The notes: generated by a model from the letters alone, not told the origin. A DNA stretch of 64,000 nt from Pascua guehoae (GCA_001600415.1 BCJX01000003.1:1504268-1568267); one strand, 5' to 3'. Shown: positions 35,956-49,092, counted from the first letter of the stretch. Program-made: numbers and translations.

Positions 35956-37269
35956 ATGGTGGGTTTTCCATGCCTCTCTTAGTTAACCCACCAGCACGGA
36001 GTCAAGAGGACCCGCATCTCCCCCGAGGCAGCCGAGGCCAAGCGGATCAAGGAGCTGGCCAAGATCCAGGCGTATACCGAGCTCCAAGACGACGTCCTCG
36101 CCATGGTGGGTATCTCAATACCGCAGTTATTACCCACACACCAGTCCTAATACCCCAGAAACGAGCAAAGGACTACACCCGCGCGGCACTGGCCAAGACC
36201 AACGAGCTCCTCGACCTCAACCCGGAATACTACACCATCTGGAACTATCGCCGCCTCATCCTCCTCCGCGGCCTCTTCCCGGACGCCGAGCCAGAAGAGG
36301 TCATGTCGCTCCTCACAGCCGACCTGCGCCTCACGATGGCATACCTCAAAGTCCACCCCAAAGTGTACTGGATCTGGACGCACCGCAAGTGGTGTCTCGA
36401 GCAGATGCCCCGCGGTCCCGGCGAGTCCGAGACGTGGCGCAACGAGTGCTGGCGCACAGAGTTTGCCATTGTCGAGAAGATTCTCGATGCGGACGCGAGG
36501 AACTGTGAGTTGACGGAGGGAGCTGTAAAGCCGGCGTATTTGGTCAGCTCTTTCCTTGCTCACGTACTGGCTTCCTTCTGACGCCCAGTCCACGCATGGG
36601 GATACAGGCGATACATTATCGCCTCCCTCCCAGCCTCGTTTGCGCCTCCGCGCACACCCGCCGACGAACTCAAGTACACGACCAAGAAGATCGAGGCAAA
36701 CTTTTCAAACTTTAGCGCATGGCACTACCGCACAAAGCTCCTCGGCAAGGTCTGGGCCAACCTCTCCCCCGCCCAAGTCGCGCAAGAGAAGGATAACGGT
36801 GGGTTTCAATCTTGCTTTCGAGTGCTAACCCACGCAGAGTTTGAGCTCGTCACACAGGCCCTCTGGACGGATCCCGGAGACCAGAGCGGGTGGCTGTACC
36901 ACCGCTGGCTCGTAGGCGTTGGTGGGTACTTCTTAGTGGTCTTTGAGCTTACCCGCCAGACCCCGACCCAGAGGTGCTCGCCCGCGAGCTCGCAAGCATC
37001 AAAGACCTGCACGCCGAGGAGCCCGATTCCAAGTGTGGGTAGCACCCACCTGGCCTCGCTAACCCACGCAGGGTGCATGAATGCCCTTTCCCACTACCTC
37101 CTCCTCTCGGCACGGCTGTCTCCTGCAGAGGCTGCGCAACACCATGCAGAGGCCAAGACCATCCTGGAGCGCCTCGAGGTTATCGACCCTGACCGCAAGG
37201 AGCGGTATCGCGAGACAGGTGAGCTACCTTCCTCGGTATCTCCAGCTGACATCAGCAACGGAATATTAG
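35956..37269 (+). CDS. BET4: Rab geranylgeranyltransferase alpha subunit (Bet4)
   Basis: Alpha subunit of GGTase-II, which prenylates Rab GTPases for membrane traffic. Exons 35956-35958, 35995-36105, 36159-36504, 36589-36798, 36838-36921, 36960-37034, 37072-37218 and 37256-37269 (329 residues, the family's usual size). Exon 1 consists of the ATG alone; exon 2 continues HGVKRTRISPEAAEAKRIKE, matching the MHGVKR start typical of this family. Five PFTA repeats are visible: YYTIWNYRRLIL, YWIWTHRKWCL, FHAWGYRRYII, FSAWHYRTKLL and SGWLYHRWLVG. The final exon is 14 nt (ATEY then stop). Four introns carry a GTGGGT donor with an exact ACCCAC near the acceptor. Confidence 0.94.
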
Positions 37270-37441
37270 ACGTCGTTATGACATGCAATGCTGATTATGT
37301 ACTACAATCTACCCGGGATGTACCGTTTGCCTCCTTCTCCATTGCAAGTGTGACCTCCGATGCACAGAGTGTCCCCCACAGGTCGTCCTTAGCCTCCTGA
37401 AACTCGCCTCTGGTACAATGGTGACCGATCCTGCCCGCCAC
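37270..37441. other. Tail-to-tail spacer BET4 / VPS11
   Basis: A 172-bp spacer between convergent stop codons; nothing else is visible. Confidence 0.6.
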
Positions 37442-40400
37442 CTATGCCACTGGCGTCTCCTTGTTGAACAGCCCGCGCCCAAACGCACCAGCGACGACGG
37501 CAAATCCGTCGTCGGCGTCGTGCACCTCGGAGAGGAACAGGTCGTGCCGGTCGGCCATGTGCGCCTGGTTGTTGCGGATCTCGCGGACGAGCGTGTGCTG
37601 CTGCGCGCAGAGGATGCACTCTGGGTCCGAGTCGGACAGGCACCGCTGGTGGTAGCTGTGCTTGCACATAAAGTGGACGGCGGGGAGGTCGAGCTGGCCG
37701 CCACATGCCGCGCACTGCGTGACCTGAAAGACCTCTGGGGCGCGGGGGTTGGAGAGCTGGGCAATAGACGCTTCCTTGGCGGCCGTCTCGGTGCGGTACG
37801 ACTGGACGAGCGCCTTGTCCTGTGAGTGTCAGCTGTTGTCCTACTAGATTGTGGCGTTGGGGCCAGACTCACAGCTTCAATCTCCTGCCGAGTCTCGTCG
37901 ACCTTGGCGCGGAGCCAGTCCTTGACCGTACCGACGCTCGCGACACCGTTGCGACTCAGGAGCTGCACCACCGCGAGCGGCGGCATGATTCGCTCCTCGT
38001 CAATGGTCGCGAGGATGCGCGGGATCGCACCCTGGTGCCTCGACAGCACTGCGGGCGAGGAGGTGAGGTAGCGCAGCACCATCGGGTACAGGCTCGGGTT
38101 GGTCGGGCCGTACAGGTCCAGATAGCGCAGGAGTTCTGCACCAGGTGACAAAGTGTCGCTTTCGGCGTCTGCCTCGTCCACGGCAGGGCTGTCCTTGCCC
38201 TTGTCGCCATTCACCGCCGTGCGATCACTTGTCATGCGGTCCTTTTCCATCCAGTAGCGCAGGACATCCTCGTACATGCCCATCGACTCCCAGAGCCCCA
38301 CGAGGCCGTCCGTAAATCCGACCATGGAGCAGAGGACGAGCGCGTGCATGGGGTCGTAAGGAATGTCGTCAGCGTGGGCGAGGAGCGAGAGCGCCTTGCC
38401 CCTGGCCGTGGAAGCGGTGGCAGCGTCCGAAGAGCGTGTCGAGTCGAGGTACAACTCGAGGAGCGTGTTCCAAACAGCACGCTGGTCAGACTGTGCTGGA
38501 TCCAACGGGACGGCAGCATCAACGTCCCGACGCGGCACAGGCGTGTTACGCCTCTGCGGAGCCGCGTCGACCTGCTGGCCCCAGAGCGCCAGCGCCACGT
38601 CCTCGAGGAAGTGGACAAAGAGGTCGTGGTGATCCACAAACGAAGCAAAAAACTGGCGAGGAGAGGGCGGAGTGTACGATGGACCTTCAAGGGGCGTGTC
38701 GACAGGCGACGGGCCGTCCTGCTCCCCACCTGCCTGTGCCCCAGTGCCACCGTTCGGGGGAGTCGTAACACCCGCAGACGCGTCGGCGGTTGCAAACAGC
38801 CTATTCACACCGAGATAGGAAAGCATCGCTGGGCCAGACCCGTTGGTCGTCTTGTCGTCCGCAGTATGCACGTTGGCGTGTGTCGTGACCTTTCCGAGAT
38901 TGCCGCTGCAGAGGTCGATGAGCAGATCGGTCGTCGCCTCGGGTTCATGCTGCAGCAGGTTTCGGCCATACCGCACGAGGTTCTCTTCACATGCCTCGGG
39001 TCCGAGGGAGCGGAGATAGTTGAGTGCATCCTTGTACTCTTCCGCGTCCTCAATCTGGATGCGTAGGTACTCTTCATGCCGTCCATACTTCTTGGCAAGA
39101 TAGGTGGCGTGCTCGAAGAAACCGGCCTGGCGACAGACGCGGATCGCCGTGTCGAGGTCAAATGGCAGGGTGCCTGTACCACCGGCATCCCGGCGTGCCT
39201 CCGTCTTGATAAACGATTCGAGGCGCGCACGGTCAGATGTCTTGGTGTAGCAGTTGAGGAGCAGCGTCGTATGGTCTGGGTTTGCAAGGCCCCGCTCGTG
39301 CAGCTCTTGCAGATACGTTGTGAGGTTGTTGATGCGCTGGGCATCGAGGAACTGCACCGTCAGCACAAGCGCAGAGACAAATTACCAACCTTGCGAATGA
39401 CATAGCTCGGCTGAACGTATCCTAGAGCCTTGACAAACTGGCCCATCGCGCCATCAAAGTCGCCCTTGCCGTACAGGTAGTCACCATACAGGCGGTGTAT
39501 TTCTGCAATACCAGCTTCCGCCACTCCCTGGGACTTTGCAAGCCCCAAGGCAAGGGTGAACAGGTTGCGCTTGTAGAGGACATCGAGTTTCGACTTTGTC
39601 GAGTGCTCTTCGAGGCGCGAGAGCTGAGCGTTTCCCTCGAGCACATAGATGTTCCCCCACTGGGAGAAGAGTGCTTTGATCCCATTCCGGAAGACTCCCG
39701 TATAAGCGACCAGCTTGTTCTCGAGGTCAAAGACGGTAATCTTGGCGACCTCTGACTCGGTGGCGCGCGGAACGTGCCTACGGACCACCGAGGACGGGTG
39801 CATCGGAGGCGACACAATGACGAGGTTGTGCTTGCTGATCGCGATGGACGACTTTGGCCCCTCGTACGCATAGCATGCGCCGCGACCTTCTGGGCTGTAG
39901 AGGTAGATGGCCTCGTCGCGCGCGACCACCATCTCTCGACGCTCCCAGTTCATCGCTGACCATCCCAGCGCTGCGCCATTCTCGTCCAGTGTCCGCGCCT
40001 CCCCACCCTTGGCAGAGACGGAAGCTGCGAGGACACGGTTAGTCGTCACGACAAACAATGCGACAGCAGTCACAGCTCCGGTCTTGTCGCCTGACACAGG
40101 ACCCTCGCGGAAGCCGAGTCCAGTGACAGCCTCGGGTGCCCGCTCGTTGGCCTCTACGACGACGCGCGCCTTCGGGAGAGTTGTAAGAGATGTCGGCGAT
40201 GTTGTCAATGACTGCAACAGATGCCGGTAGAGGAGAACGGTACCATCGCCTAAGCCGATGGCGAGATGCGAGAGGTTGGATGTGAGAGCAACAGCCGAGA
40301 CCTGAAGGTTAGACACGGCGCAAGCCGAACACTACACCGCAACTCACAGGATGGGGCCTTCCCGACGCATGCTGAATGCGGACATTGCGCATGATAACTG

Positions 40401-40791
40401 GTCCGCCCTTCTTCTTGTCCTCACGCGTAAGATCCCACACCTTGAGAACGGGATGTCTGGAGCCTTCGTCCTCGCCGACGGCCACGAGCAGTCCACCCGC
40501 CTCAACGAGTGCCGTTGCACGCCCGTTCCCTTCCCATGCCGTGAACGTGCGCTCCGGCGCAAAGTGTCTGTCGAGTACTGAAATGCTGTTACCCGACGAG
40601 ATGATGACAGAGGCTGGCAACGGCGAGCCCGTCGACGTCGCGCAGACTGCGATTGGCGGTGTGAGGTCGGCGAGTGCTCGAGGGCCAGACGCTAGGTCCT
40701 CGGAATCCTTGACAACGTCAACGTCGAAGAATGTAAACTGCCGCCATTGTGGTTGCGGAGCAGATACGTCGCCGCGCGATGGGCCCGCCAT
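37442..40791 (-). CDS. VPS11: HOPS/CORVET core subunit Vps11 (Pep5)
   Basis: Scaffold subunit of the CORVET and HOPS tethering complexes in endosome-vacuole fusion. Exons 40791-40348, 40301-39390, 39351-37873 and 37819-37442 (1,070 residues). An N-terminal beta-propeller region (about residues 1-330) begins with WRQFTFFD; a clathrin-repeat-like alpha-solenoid follows, with the conserved [31 protein letters not shown] and [18 protein letters not shown]-terminal RING-H2 finger starts at CAACGG (about residue 981) and continues [13 protein letters not shown] to PECILC. The second intron uses a non-standard GTTGGT donor and is 38 nt; its removal joins YVIRK to FLDAQR as in the family. Confidence 0.95.
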
Positions 40792-41318
40792 GATTGTGCT
40801 CAGGTGGTTATAATCCGACGGTGAGATGTGATTGTTACGAGTGTGCCACCTCGACGTGTGGAAGCAGCTCGCTCTTCATCGTTTGGTCCGGTAACGTCAC
40901 TCGAGCCACCAGCCGCCAGCCGCCCACGCTCAGACGTCAGCCCAACACTTTAGGTGGGTGGATCAAACAAAAAAAGCACTCAATGTGGGGTCTCCAAAAT
41001 GAATAGTGACGTGTCGTATCCCGTCGTATCACTACTTGTCAAGCAAGCCACGCGAGACCATGTGGCAGTGCCCACGATGCGCGGCATGCGATATGCGCGG
41101 CCAGCAGGCGCGGTGCGGAGGGGAGGCTTGGGCGCGTTTGTGGGAGGCAAGGCACACAAGGTGTGGTGGAGGTGAGCCAGCCATGCAGCCATGAACGGTT
41201 AACGGCACTCGTTTGAAAACCAACACAAGGACAAATACATCTCAACCAGCGCTTTCACTTTGCATTCTCACTCCTCACCCCAACTCAAAGGCGCCGTTTG
41301 GGAGCTGTATGGGTCGCC
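40792..41318. promoter_or_regulatory. Divergent promoter, VPS11 / giant C1-like protein
   Basis: A 527-bp head-to-head region. An ACAAAAAAAGC A-tract lies near 40970. No specific binding site was identified and no coding sequence is supported. Confidence 0.5.
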
Positions 41319-44300
41319 ATGGACAGCCCGACCAACGTCGACGCGCGCACCGCGCTTGGCGTACGCTCTGGCGCTCGTCCGCGTCCACAAGTGAGCAACT
41401 ACTACTGACATCATTCCGCCTAGGGATCGGATCGCTGACTTTGACGCTAGCTTCGATTAAGCACAGCGGCGCTCAACGGCGGCTATAACGATAGCATACT
41501 GAGTGGTAACGCGGCAGACACTTCAGAGACACTGTACAACCATCCTCCATCGCCACGGCAGCGTCCGCAGAAGCGTGTCTCCATCTCCATCCCGGCTGCA
41601 CCACCGAGGCAATCTTTCCTTTCGGCCACCAATGGTAGCACCCGTCTCGTCTCGTCTGCAACTGCTGCAAGTGCGAGTTCAAGCTCGCGGCCTCCCGTTG
41701 CGAACACCAACTTGACAATGGGCCACACGGGCGCTACGACATCACTGGACCCACCACGCCGCCAAAGGCGAGGGACGATCCGCAAGACGCAAAACGTGAC
41801 TGCGAGCGGTGTCGCCGAAACGCGGAAAATGCTCACCCTTGTCCTCGAAAAGCTGGAAGACCGCGCATTACCGCCCGACATTCTAGACCGCGCAGCAATG
41901 GACGCCCGACAGCAAACGGGACCAAGTAAGGGAAAGGGTCGCGTCGCCACCCTTGGCGGAGCGATGGCCGCCGCTGCTGTGGGAGCAGGTCAACGGGCCG
42001 GTACAGCCGTGGCAGGAGTGGGTAACAGTGTGGGTAGTGGAGCTGGTGCCATGATTCAAAGACCAGAAGGGTCGGCAAACGGCGCAGCACACGATGAAGA
42101 AGATGGACAGCCTGAAGAAGAAGAAGTGAAGTGGGACACCAACGCAACGTATGAGCTCGTCATCCAGACACGAGATGTTTTGACTCTGGCGGGCAACCTG
42201 GACCTGTTTGGCGCATCAGCCATCAGTGCGGCGGACGCTCGGGCAGCGGCCAAGAGCAAGCGTATCAAGTCACGAAAGTCGTCTATAGGGCGGCCGCTGC
42301 GGTCACCAGGTGTCGACGAGGACCCCGATTTCCTCACCGCTGCCATATCAGGACCACAGCTGATGGAGCGACTGTCAAACGCCCTTCACAGGCTCATCAC
42401 CGTCGACTGCATCCATTCGACTGTCAAGTTCAGGCTCCGCAAACCTGCCCATGCCCTTCAGGCCACCTGCCTCGACATCGCCACCGTCCTCTATCACAAG
42501 GGCGACTATGCTATGAAGTTGAAAATGATCAACCTCATCATTGACGCTCTCTACGGCTTCCCAGACCCAATGAAGGAGCGGCTCTGCGAGTGGCTAGAGG
42601 GCCGTCTCGGTGAAATGCTGCGGCTGCTCGCCAGGGAACGCGGACTGGAAGATCGGAAAGAGAGTATAGAGTGGAACGGTGAGTTTGATTTGCTTCGCAT
42701 CACAATCGCTGATTGTGTAGATCCGTTTGCATCAACGCCCAAAGCCTCCCCCGCCGTGCCCACGTTCGCCTTTTCTGTCGAGTCCGATACTGGTCACCTG
42801 GAAACAGGGGACAGGCCAGGTTGGATGCGATTCTCACCAACGGCTGCATCACCACCATTTGATCCACCATGGGCTAAACAACTGTCGGGCATCCTCTCCA
42901 CCCTCTCTGTTGCCTCTCCAGCATCTCGTCTTGCGATCCAAATTGCTGCTCTCATCCCCCGCATCCTCGCTGCCCTCACGTCGACTATTGACCTCACCAC
43001 CGCGAAGCTCATGACAATTTATCGCGTCCACCGCATCCTCTCTCTCATTTTCGATGCCAAGCCCGACGCTGCGTTGGACCTGCTCGAAATCGTCGCACAC
43101 GGTGCAGGAACATCGCGGAAGCGTGCTATCGACATTCTGGCGACCTTCTTTCCCCAGGCCATGGGTCACAACGTTATCGCACGACGACCAGCACTCTTTA
43201 CGTACCAGTCGCACCTCACCAAATGGGAAACAGGGCAAGATCGAGTGCTTGCCGAGGAAGACACAGAGGGCCACTCTTACATTCCGTGGCGAGCAGACAC
43301 GACGACCCGAAACCAATGCTCGGGGTGCCAGCTATTCTGCGAAGGGTTCTGCGTTCGCTGCACTCTGTGTGGGGAAACCAAGCACGCTTCGTGTTTGGAC
43401 CTAGACGACGACGAAGTGTTTCACTACCAAGTTGCCATTCTCGACGAACACGGCGAACAGGCCAAAGCGGAGAAGGCACGGGTCGAGTTCAGCAAGTGCG
43501 TTCCTCGACTGGACGAAAAAGTTCTGAACGGCGGCCTAACACGGGGTACACCGGACGCAACCACGTGGCGTGCTGGCGAGCATGAACTTCATCTCGTGAA
43601 CCTATTTACTCTGACGCTTTGCGGCGAGTGCTACGAGCCGTTGTGGGGTACGAATGCCCAGGCGTACGCGTGCGCGGGCCAGTGTCAACGCCTGTTCCAC
43701 TCCGCATGTGTACAGGAAATGCGCACACGAGGGAATGCAATCTGCGAAGCCGGGTACGAAACCTACGTCTCACACAGTATCAAGGACGACATGCGGGAGC
43801 GCCAACTCGACCCGTTCTCCATTACCGCCCCGGCTCTAATCAAGTCGCTGCAGAGCCCGAGCGTCCAGGTGTATCGTAGCTCCGACTACTTCTCGGAGAT
43901 GACGTATGACGAACTTGCCATCGTCTACGACAACCTCTGGGCACAGTTCGCCATATACCGCAACGGTTTACAGAGCGGCGCCCTGCGAATCGTGACCGGG
44001 CCTGATGACCCGCCAGACAGTGATCCGACGGGCATGGCGAACCTACTCGAGATGTACGAAGAGGAACTGGCGCGCGACAAGCCAATGTCCAACGTTGCGG
44101 AAAACCTTGGACCCGAGAGCGAGCACATGCTGGACACGCACTTCCACCTTTTCACTCCACAATACCTCCAGCTCTGCGCGGCCATGGTGCGCTCCCCTAT
44201 CGACCCCAACTACGAGCCTCCGGCACCTCCCTCTCCTACCTATGGAGGGTTCTTAACTGTCGAAGGCCAGGCGGCCGCCGCAAACGACATTGACCCTCCA

Positions 44301-47300
44301 AGCTTGACGTACGAGGTCGTGTACATGTCCACTGTACGACAAGTCTTGTTTTCCGACCTAAAAGTCGGGGACAACCTCGCTGCATCCATCCTCCTCGAGC
44401 AGCTGCGTCACTTTGGCCTGTGCAACATTGCAAATGTCCAGCTCGTCTCTCCTGCCAATATCATGGACAACTCCCTACCCGTCTCATTTCCCCTCCCACT
44501 CCTCATGGACACCTCCCCTGCAGTCGAACTCCTCGTTCTCACGATCGAGCAGCTCCTGGACGAAATCGACCTCACCGCCAATGAACAGGGGCTGGCACTC
44601 CTCTACAACCGTGCATGGCCGAGTGTCGCCTGTTCTGAATACGCACTTGAAAGGCTCGGAAGTGCCCTCATGTGTTGGATCATGGCAGAGGTGAGCAAAG
44701 ATCATCATAACAAAGCTGACAGGCAGGATGACGTGCTCCACCACATTGTCAAGAACTACGCGAGCAAGAAGAAACGCCCACCTGGCGTCCGAACCGCGGG
44801 TGGTGCGGCAGGACGTGGAACCTCTGTGGCCGCGTACAAGGACGACCGCGAACGACTCCTGGAACGCTACGGCCGACCATGGCTTATGGCGCTGCATGAG
44901 AGGGATCCAGGGTTGTACACAGACTGGGCGTACGAGTGTGCAAAGGTGGTGGACAATCGGTTTGAAGTGGTCGAAATTGCCAGAGGCGAGGAACAGGTAA
45001 GCTTTCAGCCCAGACCGTACGCTGACCAGCAGGCTGCAGAACAAATGGCCAGCATTGCTCTCAATCGCATTACCGCTCTCTCGGATGCGAATGTCATCTT
45101 TTCTGCGTCTCTTGACCTCCTCACAGCATGGCTCGAGGATCTGGGTGGTCTGGTCAATAATGTGAGTGAACTTTGCATTCGAGGTATTGACCACCCCAGG
45201 ACGTGGTATACAAATCACTTCCTCGCCTTCTACGGTACACAAACCTGCATATCGAACCAGGATCTCCGGACTTGTGGCTACATGCCAAGGAGACAAGCCA
45301 GGAGAGCGTCGAGGGATTGGAGCGCGTATCTCGGTGGATGCGTGTGCTCACGTTATCGGGAGTCGAAGTGTCGTGGGAGCTCCTGCAGGAACTCGTCGAT
45401 CTTCAGGACCAAGATAAGCACTCGGATGAGTCACGATACGACCTTGTCGCGGCGGTCAGCGCAAACAATGCGCGCATGGAGCCCGAATTATTTGCCAAGT
45501 ATTGTACTCACGTCTTTGTGAAGCTTGTCGACTCGGAGCACCGCCATGCCCCATCCGCAAAGGAGCTCGAGATGCTCCGTCTAGGCATGACAACCATTCT
45601 TCGTGCATACGGTACACTACCCGAGGATATTGTCGCATCCAGCCTACACATGAAGGACCGTGAAGGGAAAGGCGCTGCGTCTCAGAAACGGCGGGGGATC
45701 AAGGATGCCGCCCGCCCGTGGATGGTAGAGATGGATTCAAAGGCCGTCCTCACGGCCACCAACATTTTGAGGCGCGACGATTACCCCGCAGAGATGGTGC
45801 TCGACTTTTTGTGGCTTTTGTTCACCAAGGCCACCGCAGTGGAGAACCCCGACGGATTTGTAGGTGTTACATTCTCAAGTGGAAGTTAACCCTCAGATTC
45901 ACAACATCGCATCGGCTGTTTACGAAGTGTGAGTAGGACGAGGCTACCGTAGGGTCATGGGCTAACCCCCCAGCTTGTGGCCTCTGTACGACCGTATCGT
46001 CGACCGGCGGAGCCGCCTCCGGCTATTCTTGAAGCTTTTGACCATCAACTCGTCACCGATCAAGAACCTTGTGAGCAAGGAGGTGGAGGGCCTGGATCGG
46101 TACGTATATTTGCCATGGCCCGAGTCGAGCTGATGTCAGCTCTATTATCCGGGAGCGGTTGCTCGTCTTTGTCTTTGAGGTGGCAGATGACAGCATCACA
46201 AACGAAGTGGCCGACTGGCGCCGTTCCGCCGTGGGGCTCATCATGCTCTTCTTCAACGGAGTCATCTTGCCATCTCAGCCGACACCAGACAACTTGGTAG
46301 TCTGGAAGGGTTTCCTCCCAACCCACCTCCGCGCCCTGTCGCTTTGCTTTGAGGACTATCTCGTCGCATGTAGCGATGAACAGAGGCTCCGCCTGCTCTC
46401 CCAGCTCCAACAGCTGCGCTTGATCGTGCCGAAATGGCAAAGTGAGTCATGGTGCTGTCCTACTCCCGTGTCTTCTGCTTACGCTAGTCATTGACTGGCA
46501 TGTCATCGAGCAGCTCGTCGCCGAGCAGGTGTCGACCATTACTGGCCTTGAGTCAGCCGACTCCGACAAGGCGTTTACTGCGTTGACTGATGCTCGTGCC
46601 ATTCGCGCTTCGGTGCTCGCGCTTGGCCTGTACATGTTGGCCGCTGGTGTTCCGTGCGAGTGGGCTCTCCTCCAGCGCTTCCAGCAACATGTCGCGGCCA
46701 CTTGCGTATTGCCTTGGCCCACACCGAGCACGACCATCACGGGCATCCTCATTCCAGCACTCAAGGCGATTCTCGACTCTGCCGCTTACACGTCGAATCG
46801 CCTGAATGCCAACGAGGCACCTCAATGGGGGGAGATGCGTGAGGTACGAGAAACACGCGAGGCGAATGAAAAGCGCACACTGGTTGGATCCCTCTTCGTC
46901 CCCATTGTCATCAATTTCGCCAACGACCTGAGCAACCAAGACTTTATGGTGCAGCGGTATATCCTTGATATTCTCCTTGTGGTGTTCTTCAAGGTAAGTC
47001 GAGGATTGCGAAGTGTGCTGACTCGCAGCACAATGTGGGAGCTGTCGAGTTTGCGGCATTGGAAACGTTGGAAACAGTCGCAAAGTTTGCCGCCACACCC
47101 GGCTGTTCTGAGAATCAAGTGCTTGCATTGCAGGTGCTCAATACAGCGCAATTGAGGATGAGCAGGGATCGGCTTACGCGTGTCGTGGCCAGGTTATTCC
47201 CTCTAATTGCTGATCTTGTGGTCAAGCAGAGTGATTCGGCGACCGGTGACTCCGCCGTCGTTGACGCATGTGAGGCATCATTGTAAACGTTGTACACGTT

Positions 47301-49092
47301 CAGCTGACACCAGGTCGCACATTCCTCCACACGGCGATAACCGAATACGGCCAGTCTGGCCTCATTATGCAGGTGCTACGTGTGGACGCCGAGTCCACCA
47401 ACCGCGCGCGCGCACCCGAAACGACCATCGGACGTGCGATTCAGCTGGCGTGCGCCAAAGACCCTATCAAAACAATCTGGCTCGACCACTTCCTCCCCGA
47501 GTTGTGAGCCTGTCAATAAGAGTAGAGTTGATGGAATGTTTGCTGACACCACAGGAAGCAGCTTAGTTTGAGGCGGCATAATATTGCCAGGATGATGCCA
47601 CCTATCAGTCGGCTTTTTATGGCCCTCGAGGAGGAAATCCCGGAAGGAAACGTGAAGGGTGGGTTTGGGGGCTGAGCGCCAACTGACCGTCCCAGAGTTT
47701 ACAGACTTCCTCAGCAGCCTTGGCAAGCATGTTACTACTAGCTATGACTCGCCGTCCGATTACGACCCCAACCCACTTCTGCAGGCAGCTGCATCAGTGA
47801 TGAAACTGAGCCCCGCACAAGCAGTAAAGGTGGATGATACAGACTCGCACCGTGCCCTACAGACTGACTTGCAGGAACTGTTGACGCAAACGGGACAAGT
47901 CGTCTTCATGTCACTGCTCCAGTACAATGTGGAACTTGAAGTACTCCGCAAACTCGTTGGCGTCTCGCAGGAGGTCGCCAAGCGTGAAAAGATCCCGAAC
48001 GCGGTCGTTGCCGGTATTTCCGAGGCGCTTGGAGCTGCCATGTCGAGGAACTCTTCTACCAAACCCGTGACACCCGTGACGTTGCACACGCTCCTAACTG
48101 TGAGTGTATTAATCGACTAGACACGTTGCTAACACGCGTAGTATCTGGCGGAAGATGGAGGACCAGACTTACTCCTCGAGGCGTCGCCTGGGTGCGCAGA
48201 TGTGCTCGTGCGGAGGCACAAGGCATTGGACGCGTGCCCCGGCGATGCAGAGAGGACGATGGGTATTCTCTCCGTGGCCGCAAACGTCCTCGTTCGGGCC
48301 GAGGTAGAGGCTCCCGGTAACGCTGGCCGCGTCCTCGTTGGCCTACCCAGCCGAGCGGCCATTGACCAGATCGACGCGTTCACGCACCTCCTGTACGCCT
48401 CGCTCAGCGTCACACTGCGTTCGGCACGAGCCGACATTGTCTCACTCTACCCGGTCCTGGCCCGCGCCACGAGTCTTCAGATGTCGGCCATCGGCGACCT
48501 CCTGACCATGCCCGACCCGAACGGCGACGGGGCGTACTATGCGTCCAAGGTCATTAGTGTTCTCCAGATCGCCGTCCTTGCCGTGTCCGATAGCGACAGA
48601 GACCCGCGGCAGGCAGCGCACGAAGGACGGGACGCGCTGGCGCTCTTTTTCCGCCGCATCTGGCCAGACTGGGACAGACTGCTCAACCTCTCGTTCGACT
48701 CGGCAGTGACCAATACACCCCTGCGCGACGTTGTCAAGAGGGGCCACCTCGATACTGTGCTCTTTGTCGCTGCCAACCAGCCGGCACTTCTCACCGAGTC
48801 GGCGCCCCAGATTTCCCGTGGCCTTCGTACAATTGAAGAATGGCATGCGGCACAGAATACCGCCCCGCCACCCAAACTCGCAAAGGCCATGGCTGCTTTC
48901 GATGCGGCCGTACTCGCGCGCGAGGCGCCGCTCGCCGACTCTGCTGCGCGCGATGCGACCCTCAAGGCCACGTGGAATACCATTCTTGCGACCGAGCGCG
49001 TCTTTGCGCTCCGCTCGGCCACGGACGCCCCTGCACGCCTCCCCACGCGCGGAGCGCGCACTGTGGTCGGCACACACAAGCGCATGGAATGA
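41319..49092 (+). CDS. Very large helical-repeat protein with C1-like zinc-binding region (function unknown)
   Basis: Seventeen exons (41319-41390, 41451-42678, 42721-44690, 44727-44996, 45033-45161, 45200-45859, 45897-45928, 45974-46099, 46140-46441, 46488-46993, 47029-47269, 47314-47503, 47555-47658, 47696-48099, 48142-49092, with the fourth to sixth joined across stop-free introns) read as one frame of 2,394 residues. My listing contains 15 coding segments; finer division was not evident. A Ser/Pro-rich N-terminus leads into helical repeats (for example LQATCLDIATVLYHKG). A Cys-rich segment then has CSGCQLFCEGFCVRC...HASC followed by a C1-like H-x12-C-x2-C-x13-C...FHSAC pattern. The C-terminal half is HEAT/armadillo-like. 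I do not recognise the family; an UNC80-type scaffold is only a guess. The start joins exon 1 (MDSPTNV) to exon 2 in phase. Confidence 0.8.
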
